This document shows positions 11,740 to 20,877 of a stretch of 64,000 bases of DNA, in pieces. Where the stretch lies: positions 4,588,001-4,652,000 of the forward strand of contig NC_133942.1 of NCBI RefSeq assembly GCF_031877795.1, given 5' to 3'. The notes beneath the pieces are model-generated. The model was not told the DNA's origin, ran no database searches, and saw only the letters and a list, made by a program, of their open reading frames with translations. Source of the stretch: Strix aluco (Eukaryota > Chordata > Aves > Strigiformes > Strigidae). Each line of letters begins with the position of its first letter. The stretch's first letter is position 1. The translations under genes were made by a program, and so were the position numbers.

Positions 11740-12340
11740 TTAGCTCGGTGTGTAACGGCTCATCTCGCCCGGCTTCGCGCCGAGGCTCCGGGAGCTCTGC
11801 AGCCTCGGCAGGGGCCAGGAGAGGGCAGCGGGGAGGCGCTCGGATACCCGCGGCGGGGATGCTGGGGGGTACCCGGGGAATGGCCGGTCCCTGCCCGTAC
11901 CCCGGCACCGCCACAGCCAGCCCGGGGCCGGCGGGGGGTTCCCGGGCAGCCCGAGGCGAAAAACTCGTTACCAAACACAGTGATAAGCCCGTCCCGCAGG
12001 GGAAGGTCAGCTCGGCGAAGGGCTGGACCCGGTTTTGCGGCCAAGCGCAGGCTCTGGGAAGCTGCAAAGCTCCGATAAAGCAAAACCCCGCTGGCCGGTC
12101 AACGCCTTTCTCGGCTCTGTGGGGTCCGGTGGGCAGATGTGCTGCCCCACGCCGGCTCCTGGCGAGGAGCTGCGCAGGAGCTGGGCAGGGCTGCGAGCAC
12201 AGAGCCCCAGCGGGTGACACACCGTCCCCCTCCGGGACAAAGCATAGGGTGAGGGCCTGGGGTGACCAGCTGAGCCCCCGAGGCTTGACGTGTGAGGTGG
12301 GACCAGCCTGGCAAGTGTCCAGCTGGTAAGTCCAGAGCTG
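11740..12340. promoter_or_regulatory. Orphan GC-rich/CpG island
   Basis: This intergenic block is rich in CpG and G/C runs, unlike its AT-richer flanks. It ends next to an AT-rich segment (about 12345-12440) with MEF2-like CTATTTATATTTATG and CArG-like CCATTCCAAATAAG motifs. No known gene starts here. It could be an alternative ARIH1 promoter, an enhancer or a non-coding RNA promoter, or it could mark a lost or unrecognised gene. A 270-codon minus-strand open frame across it (11591-12403) is Ala/Pro/Gly-rich and looks compositional. Confidence 0.4.
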
Positions 12341-12440
12341 AACAAAGCCGGGGCTATTTATATTTATGTAGGGCAGGATGATTAATGCCCGGGCCTTTGC
12401 CATTCCAAATAAGTAGGGTAATTAGGGGACTGGTTTTATT

Positions 12441-13989
12441 TACTAGGTAGCTTGGCATGAGGCAACGTGCGTGCCCAGTCTACACCCCCCTGTGCTGCTC
12501 CTGACCCGGGCAGAGCAGAGCTCGGGGGCCACAGGCTGTCCCCACCTGCACGATGGGGATGGCTTTGCATGACAACAGTTTGGGGAGGACAGTGGGAAGT
12601 CACGACTGTAGTGAGCTTGATGGAAGCAGCTGTAATGCTCTGAAACACCCAGAGCTGATTTTCAGATCTGCTTGTGTGTCTGAAGATGCAGACTGGCACC
12701 CAGCGAGGTTTCTAGAGACATCTACCCAGGACATGGGACACTTAATCTGCTTGGATCCCCAAGGGCACCTGCAAGCGTCACCCTGAGCTTAAACCCCTGT
12801 CACTGCGGCCATCATTACGCTTTCTGTGCTCCAGCAGAAAATAAACACCCTTTTGGAGGTGGCTTCTAATTTTCTTTCACGAGGTATTTGTATTGAAACA
12901 GGAGCAGGAAGCAGGACCCTGGGTGCTGCACAAACACAAAGTGCCATGGTGACTCCTGCCCCAAAGAGCTGATGAAACTCGTCACACCTACACCACATAC
13001 CACCGGGCTGAGTCTCCCGCACCTTCCGGACGCGGGGGAACCTTCATCCGGGCGGAGTGGGTGAATAATGTCACCACATCAGAACGGCCCCACTTCACCC
13101 AGGGAAGAAATGATTCCCCGGGGCGCAAGGAAGTGGAAGATTAGTGCCCTGGTGTAGAGGAAGTTGCCCTGGAGCCTCTGGGGGCTATGCCGGCTTCTTG
13201 CATCTGCCATGAACAGCAGCAGAGGGTTTGGTAGCAGCTGGCTCTCCTCTGGGCCAGGCTGCTGCCTTGTTTCCAAGCCAACCAGAGTCCCTTGCACTCC
13301 CCAAACGGCTGCAAACAATAAGCCTGGCTCGCCTTCCCCGTACCAGGCCGAGCATGGCTGATACTGGAAGCAGATCTGCCCTGGCCATGCTGCAAAGATG
13401 GCAGGGAAAGCTGAGGCAAAGGGTGCTCAACCGCTGCAGCACTCTGACATCCACCCTGCCCTTCGCCGGCAGCTCAGCGTCCAAGCGACAGGCCCCGGCA
13501 GGGATGAGGCCGCCTGGGAATGGCGCTGGCCCCGCATTCCTCATCTGCCCGGAGTGCTTGCCAACGCCGGCTTGGCCCCAGCCGCCTGCAGGAGGGAAAA
13601 AGATCTGTCCGTGGTCCAGCAATAAAGACACTCGTGTATTCTTCCCCCCTGCAAAATGCCAAATTAACAGAGAACAGAGGGAATCAAGCCTGGCACCAGT
13701 GTGAAAAAGGGTATTATTATTATCTCCGCTGACCAGAAGGCTGAGCTGGTGTATGGAGATGCCACCCGGCACAGCTGGGGTCCCACCCAGGGGTGGCAGG
13801 CATACGTTTATCCCATGGTTTCACATGACCTTCTGCCTGGTCTCAGTGCAATTTTATTCTGATTTTTGAAACAGAACAACCTATTTTCCCTCACATTTCC
13901 CTCACAAGTTGCTCCCCGCAGGCGCTGCACCTCTCTTTACGCAATGGCAGCGCTGAGGGCCTTCCTATTGCGCTCGGCTGACAGAACAC
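12441..13989. other. Intergenic DNA upstream of the ARIH1 island
   Basis: Open frames overlap on both strands at 13185-13772 but none resembles a known protein. I see no repeat or RNA gene. Confidence 0.5.
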
Positions 13990-14132
13990 CTCAGGAAGGC
14001 CCCGCGCCCCCACCTCCACCACACGTGCTCGCCACCCCGCGGCTCCCAGACCCGGGCCGGGAGCGAGGGAAGCCGGTAACCGCCACCCCGCCTCCCCGCT
14101 CCGCCCGCCGCGCTCAGCATGGCGCCGCGCCA

Positions 14133-14239
14133 CACTCAAGATGGCGCCGGCGGAGGGCGGGCTGAGGGGGGGTGTGTAGGGGGGTGTGGCACGCACTCAA
14201 GATGGCTCCCGGCGCGGCGAAGGGGAGATGGCGGCCGCC
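14133..14239 (+). promoter_or_regulatory. Cluster of YY1-type motifs
   Basis: Three ATGGC-core sites occur: AAGATGGCGCC (14138-14148), AAGATGGCTCC (14199-14209) and GAGATGGCGGCC (from 14225). The first two lie in a 13-bp direct repeat CACTCAAGATGGC (14133-14145 and 14194-14206), exactly 61 bp apart. YY1 recognises AAnATGGCGGC-like DNA in housekeeping promoters. Confidence 0.55.
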
Positions 14240-14249
14240 GCGCAGGCGC
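14240..14249. promoter_or_regulatory. NRF1-like site GCGCAGGCGC
   Basis: This matches the GCGCAnGCGC NRF1 core, ten bases after the last YY1-type core. It sits in the ARIH1 promoter island, where such motifs are common; chance occurrence in GC-rich DNA is possible. Confidence 0.4.
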
Positions 14250-14461
14250 GGCGCGGTGCGTCACGCGGCGCGGCGTGACGTGCCGTGCGTGCGCGGCGCG
14301 CGGTGACGGAGCGGGTCGGCCGCGTCCCTTTGTTGGCGGCGGTTGAGGCGCGGCGGGGCCGGGGCCAACGCCGGAGGTGGGGGGGCGGCGGCGGGCGCCA
14401 GGCAGGCCGGCGGGGTGGGGGGGGGCTGCGGGAGCCGCCGCCGTTTCTTCACCGCCTCGCC

Positions 14462-14830
14462 ATGGACTCGGACGAGGGTTACAACTACGAGTTCGACGAG
14501 GACGAGGAGTGCAGCGAGGACAGCGGCGCGGAGGAGGACGAGGAGGACGAGGAGGAGGACGAGCCCGACGATAACCTGGACCTGGGCGAGGTGGAGCTGG
14601 TGGAGCCCGGGCTGCGCGTCGGCGGAGAGCGCGACGGGCTGTTAGGCAGTGAAACGGGAGGGCTGGGCCCCGGCGGCGGCGGTGGTGGAGGCGGCCTGGG
14701 CGGCGGGCCGGGCCCCGGAGGCGGCGGTGGGCCCGAGCAGGAGGAGGATTATCGCTACGAGGTGCTGACGGCCGAGCAGATCCTGCAGCACATGGTGGAG
14801 TGCATCCGCGAGGTCAACGAGGTTATTCAG
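14462..14830 (+). CDS. ARIH1: ARIH1 exon 1 (coding part)
   Basis: This exon has 123 codons and ends phase 0 at ATTCAG|GTGCGA. It encodes the [16 protein letters not shown] start, the acidic stretch, the GLGPG-type Gly tract and the beginning of the UBA-like region ([20 protein letters not shown]). An in-frame stop at 14276-14278 bounds the frame upstream. The Gly tract is coded by GGC/GGT/GGA-type repeats and is prone to length change. Confidence 0.97.
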
Positions 14831-17800
14831 GTGCGACCCCCCGCGAGCGGGACCGGGGTGGGGGGGGGGAAACGACCAGGAGGGGGAGGCGGGGCGGGCC
14901 GCGCCGCCAACGGCCCTCGCCTGAGAGGCGCCGGGCCCGGCCCTCCCGCGTCCCAGATCCCCCTCACACGCGCCGGGGGAGTCCCTACCCCACCCCCCGG
15001 GGGGAGAAGGGGGCTCCTCGGCACCCCCTTCCTCTGGGCAGGCCGCTCGGGGCAGGCCAGGAGCTCGCTTTCTGCCGTGGAGGCGTCGGGAACGAGGCCC
15101 TTGGCTTTAAAAAGGCTCCTCTTTCTTTGTGTGGTTTCCAGCCGGTGGGCTGTAATGTATATTTTGCTTTCCCCACCCCCCTCCGCCTTCACGCTGGCTT
15201 GGGGGCTTTTAGCCCCTACAGTCCCTTCAGTAAGCCGGTGAGTCGATGGCAAGCTCTGGAATTTGAGGACAGGCAGCCAGGAACCGCTCTGGTTTTGTTG
15301 CCTTCTCCCTTCCCCCCTGCCACATTCAAACACACTCCTGCTCATGGGGTTGAACCGTGTCGTGTTTATTTCCAGCATAAACTAGGAGAGATGTGAGCAA
15401 TCGCTTCCAAACGTCAACTTTTTCACCCCGTTTTTAAGCACGCTGCTTTAAAATTAAAATCGAGTTCAAAATAACATATACTGTCTTCAGGTGAAATACC
15501 TAAGTCATATCTGTTGGCTCTTGAGGTTTTGGAAGAAAAATTCAAGCCACTGAAGCTGTCTGGTATCCCTTTCTAAATGCTTATGGCAAGGTTTTGCTCC
15601 AGCTCACCATAAAGTTTCTGATGCTGTTCACTTTTTCTGCAGGTGACCAGAGTGCGTGGGTTTTCTTTTGTTCCCGTTTATTCGATATTCAGAGTTAGAG
15701 CGAGTAAATAGAAAATGCTTCTCCTTTTCCAATATGCAAGCAGGAACAGTGTGAGAAAGTGAAATTTCTGGATATTTAATATTCAAAGATACAGTGCCCA
15801 GAAAGCAGTTGTTTTGCTAGTTGTATATGCTTCCAGTGTTGGTAAATCCGTTTAAATATGAGATGCTTCAGTGAATGCTTTTGCCCAACTATTCTGTGCT
15901 CTACAATGGCTCTAATAGCAGCTTTAAAATGTTGCTTTATGTGCTATAAATTCACTGTAGTTTACATGTAGCTTGATGCAAACAACTGTAAAAGTATTTG
16001 CGTACTAAATTAGTAAATGACATTTCTTAAGTCAAATTAAAGTTTATAACTTTAATAATAGTACTGTGCATGTGAAGCTGAATAAAGGAGTCTGTCTAGA
16101 TTAGCTGATTAGCCTGCAGTTAAGGAAGATCTCATGGTTAGGTATGGGTGTTTCTTTGCTACCAGTTATCGATCCTAATATAGGGAGGGAAACAAATGGC
16201 AAGTAGACATGCAAACAACTTAAAGTTTTTACTCTTTGAAATAGCAATTAAAATGGCGAGTGTATTTAATGACCAAGACTATGAAAATCATGACCCATAC
16301 TGATTGTATTGAACATATCCTATCATTTGTATTATCTTTGCATAAGCAAAGTGGTGGAAAAGTTCCTGCCAGTGAGTAGTGAGTATGCCTGCTTGTGCCT
16401 TTTCCAGACCCGGCCAGCGTGGTGGACTCACGTACATGTTCTTCATGAACTGATTTCTTAGAGAAGGTCCTGATTTCTGGTCTGTGGGGTTTTTTTCCCC
16501 CTTATACTGCTTTTGAGCTGTGTGACTTGTGTGCTTCACCTCAGAGTTGCAGAACTAGTGGAGAGAAGTCAGTATAGGCAGAGACGCCCTTCTCCTGCTC
16601 CAGTACCCGGGGTGGCGGTGGGAGGCCTGACCCTGCGATGGACTTGGCTGCCTTGGGCTCTGCAGAAGCCTTGCAAACTGCCTACACAGAACCACAGTGA
16701 CGGCTGCTTATGCTTCAGTTATTTGTGTTAGGTTTGCAGTAGTTATTCTCGGTGTAACAGAGCAGAGTGCAGAAAGCCAGTTTGTTTAGAATGTCATGGG
16801 TAAACTTTTAAGCCCTGGAATGTATCAGAAGAGGGTAGAAAAACGTTCAGTTGCTCTGAATGACTTTTAAATGCCAGCTTAGTGCCCTTAGATTTCTAGT
16901 CTGTTCAGAGGTAAGTGAACCAAATTCAGTTGATGCTTCAGTATTTGCTCATCCTCTCTTCTGTTGCTGGTGGTGGTGGTGAAATCTTCCAGGGCTCTGT
17001 TCTGTTTATTTCCTTGCTTTTGGCGCCCAACCAGGATTGCTGCTGCTGCTTTTCTGGTTCAGTAAACCTTTTCTGGAGTCACATTGGCTCAGGATCCTGC
17101 TGCGGATCCTCGGTTGCAGTGCTGTGATTCACTTGTTCCAGTCAAGTACTGGATGGCTGTGGTCTCTGCATCTACATTGGGTTCTTGATATCAAGTGATC
17201 ACGGTTGCAGTTATGTTTTGTAGAGCTTGGGAACTTACTGATTCAGGTGGGGATGTAATGCAGAGGTGTCCCATAGCTGGAAACTTCAGCTGCAGGTCTT
17301 GTGCCCTCTAATCAGTGAAGGTACTGGTTTCTTCTGATCAGGAGTAAGGTATAAATAGGATTTTGTTTTTCAGTTGATCATCTTTGCAGCTGCAGTGGAA
17401 GGAAAAGGTATCAGTGAGCCATGAAGTATCTGCAAGGGGGTATCTGAGCCATGGTAGGTATAACTGTCTGTATTTAACAGCCTTTATTAGCTGATAGTAC
17501 TAATAGTTGGAGGGACTGAATTAAATATATTCTCTCATCCGTTTAGTAACTTCCAAATACAAGCTGTATAAGAAAAACATGAACTTCTCGGGACAAGGAT
17601 TTGATCTGATGAAGACTTTGCAGAAGTAAAAGCTAATTTTTGGTAAAATTCCTGATTACAGAGGCTGTAATTCACACCATAGTGTGTAATGGGCTCTTGA
17701 AGACAACTGCTGGTGCCGAGCTGTTGGCCTTCTAAGACCACTGAAATTGCAGTGAACTAGGGAGGTTTCAGAATGACTCAAATATTCAGAATACTTTGCA

Positions 17801-20800
17801 TTTGCTCTTTCTTGTCTGAGCATAAGTGGGATTTCAGGTGTTGAATGATGATTTTTGCACAGTATTTGGCAGTTATGCTTATGATCTGATTTGACTCCAT
17901 GTGTCGCACAACAGGAATTCCCCTTCCACTCCAAGTGCAAAAATGGGGGTATGAATAAGCCCCTTAACCTTGTGCTGTCTATTGGCTGAGACTTTTAAAC
18001 CCCACCTCAGATCAGAGTATCACTTTCATTATACCACTATGATTACATGGAGCAGAGAGTCATTTGACGTGTTATTTTGAATTTTAGTTGTCAAAGTAAA
18101 CAGGCGGATTCCTGGTGGTTTTCCAGCCGCTGGCAGAACAGCTTACCTAACAACTGCAAAAACCCAGACATAGAGGTGGTGTTGAACAAAAAGGCTTTCT
18201 CCTCTCAAAGGCGTTTTCCCACAGTTGAACGTCTTCCTCGTATTCTTACTCTCTGAACTTTTGTCCAAATAATTTGCTGCCACTGTTAATGTCTTTTTAT
18301 ATATCAGACTGCTATTTCCATCTTTGCTCTAGATTTTCTGAAAATAAACTTGAAAAATGTTTAGAATAGCATGTTTATTTCTACTCTGAATAGAGCACGT
18401 GATGATCTGTGTCTCTGTAGTCTTCCTCGGCCCAGTGTTCTCCTTGCCTCGTTGCAAGCTTGTGCAATTTCAGTATTTCTGAGGTGGGTTTGTTTCCCCA
18501 TTTTGGTCCCCTTTTTTCTGGAGCATTCCAAGTGATGTCACTGACCATATTCATTCTTGCTGGACTTGGTAATGGTGAGGTGTTGAAAATACTGTGATGA
18601 AGCTCCGAGGTGGCTGATATTTAAAACAAAGGGCAGAAAAGGGAGTTGAGCCTCTTTTTTTTTTTTTTTTTTTTTTCTTCCCCCTCCCTCACTCCACAGC
18701 AGGGAGCAGGATCCTGGATGTGGCCAGTTGTTGTGCCTGACCCGCCGCATGGTTGTGAGCATGTCGAGCTTCAAACCTGGGCTTTGTCTGGGAGGAGATG
18801 GCATCACTGGATCCAACAGAAGTTAGCCTAGCTGAAAAATACCTTTTCTTTTTACTATAGGCTTTAAAATAAGGTTCTTCAGAACAGGTAACGTGTAACA
18901 TCAGAGCATTTGTAACAAATGCTGGTTTCTCATTTACGATGAAGCTGGATGAGTTCTTTGGAAGTAAGGTCAGGTCCCTACTGGATAAAAGCTTTGCCAT
19001 TAAAAGAAGCCAAAACCTCAGGGCACTCCTAAGTTACAAAGCCATGTTTGTTAAATTTATTCCAGAAGGGCTTTTTCAAGAGGCCAGCAGAGTTGAGGCG
19101 GTGCAGATATCCCCCAGAATGCTGCAGCCCTGTGGTTAAATAGAGCTCTGTTACGGCAAGTGCGAACCCATTGTTGCTTGGCAAAAGGGGTCTTGTTAAA
19201 CAGTGGCTTTACTTGCTTGGACAAACCGTGCTGATTTGCAGTTGTAACTTAGGAAATTTCCCCGATGCCGGTGTAATTCAGTGCTGTGGGCAGTACATTC
19301 CAAATAGGTTGTCCAAAATAGGCATGACTTGCCAGTGAGCAACAGGAGTCGCTGCTGTTGTACAGGGTCGTGCTTAAAACTGTATTTAATGTTAGAGATG
19401 ACATCTTGAAAACTAGGGAGCACTTGAAGCTGCTTGACAAGCATTAGGTAGGAGTCTGTGGGTGGAAGCACTTCAGGCTGATGCTGCTTGCGTTTGGGTC
19501 CGCTTGCACAAGGTGAATTTGCAAGCCTCTAACTTCTCTTATTGTGTGGTTAGTTCTTTGATAATAAAATTCTTTTGGGGGCCCTAAATGTTATGATGCT
19601 GGAAGGAAATACTTTGTTAAACTCCATGTTTCTGTCATGTGGCATTTATAAGGTGTTTCATTATAGTAGGAATGCATTTAATATTTCCAAGGAATGGAGT
19701 AAACTTCATTGTGACAAAGAATTCCGGAGATCTGGCTGCAAAGGTTTTGGAAATGACATGGTATCTGTTTCCTGACTGCCAAGACATGTAATTCTGAATA
19801 GAATTATTTTTTTTTTTTTAGAATTACTTTACATTTCAGCATTACCAGGTAGAAAAGTCTTGTTTTATCTGTTAAGTCTCCAGAGTAATTTAAACTTTGT
19901 ACTTAAATGACCCATTTGCTTAGTGCTTTAGATTTCCGTTTCTGTTAGGCCAGATGTAAATCTCATGGCTGGCCATGAGTAAAAAATTAGATGCTGGTTT
20001 CTTTTGTCTCAGTGTAATTTTGCAAAAATCACAACAAGGCAGCCTTCTCTCAGGGACCTTGTAGGTGCAGATGGGGACTAGCTTGTACTGGGGATGTTTT
20101 CAAAGTGAAACCGAAAACACTCTTTGTTTTTAGCTACTTTTAAACATTTGTTTCTAAAAGCGAAAAACAAATAGTAAATACAGTTATTGCTATTCCCTGT
20201 GGGTTTAATTTTAGTGAGCAGGACTGTACTTGCCATGCAAACTAGAAGTGTTATTTCTGCTATAAATTGGTGTGCCATGGAGAAGTCATAATTGAGACTG
20301 CAGCATTCCCGGTCCTTGATGTGAAACAATAGGTATTTCAGAGTGTTAAAGAATAATTAAAAATGAAACTATAGCTTATACTTTTATACTTACACCAAGC
20401 TCAAACTCCTTAGTTTTACCCTTGCATGAGTTAAGTTCATAATGGGAAATAAACCCCAAACCTCTGATGCTCTTTGTGTTCCTGTGATGTTACATGGAAG
20501 TGTAGGTCAGTCATGTGTCTATTAAAAAATATTTCACTTTTTTTGCTTAGTGCTGTTTGGCAAGCAACATTAAATTTAGGAGCTTGGTGCACAGAATTTC
20601 AGTTCAACACTCTCTGCTTCTTGTGATTAAAACTGAGACCGGAAGACTTCAACATTTGTTTGAAGTGATGCAGTTAACTCATCAATTCAAAGTAGCTCCC
20701 TGTACAGCACCTCCCCAAGTGTCCTTGGCACCTGTTGAGTTGTTTTTAATTTCCTATTTTGAAAATATCTCTTCCCTGCTTAGGAAAGTCCTTTTTGAAT

Positions 20801-20844
20801 GGTCGGTAACTGGGGAGAGAGTCCAGAATTTATCACGAGAGCTG

Positions 20845-20877
<33 letters not shown>

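Larger units (their letters stand above)
14119..14346 (+). other. Upstream ORFs in the ARIH1 leader
   Basis: All four ATGs seen before the main start open short frames: 14119-14346 (75 codons), 14141-14179 (12 codons), 14202-14306 (34 codons) and 14228-14278 (16 codons). The last three ATGs are the ATG of the YY1-type motifs. Which ones are transcribed depends on the start site. Any that are could lower ARIH1 translation. Confidence 0.35.
13990..14461 (+). promoter_or_regulatory. ARIH1: ARIH1 CpG-island promoter and 5' leader
   Basis: Very CpG-dense sequence precedes the ARIH1 ATG, and the island continues to about 15000 across exon 1. It contains an E-box (CACGTG, 14022-14027), YY1-type motifs, an NRF1-like site and a CRE-like TGACGTG (14276-14282). 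There is no TATA box at a plausible position. Because YY1 motifs usually sit at or just after the transcription start, transcription probably begins at about 14100-14230. Confidence 0.75.

Noticed and set aside
11591..12403. 270-codon open frame on the minus strand
   Set aside because: It lies across a GC island, is Ala/Pro/Gly/Arg-rich, overlaps long frames in other phases on both strands and matches no family. The openness is explained by low stop-codon frequency in GC-rich DNA.
13185..13772. 195-codon minus-strand frame overlapping a 158-codon plus-strand frame
   Set aside because: Both strands are open over the same GC-rich interval and neither resembles a known protein.
14285..15241. 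318-codon frame spanning ARIH1 exon 1
   Set aside because: It begins at a GTG, not an ATG, and reads through the exon 1 donor at 14830 into intron 1. Only 14462-14830 is supported.
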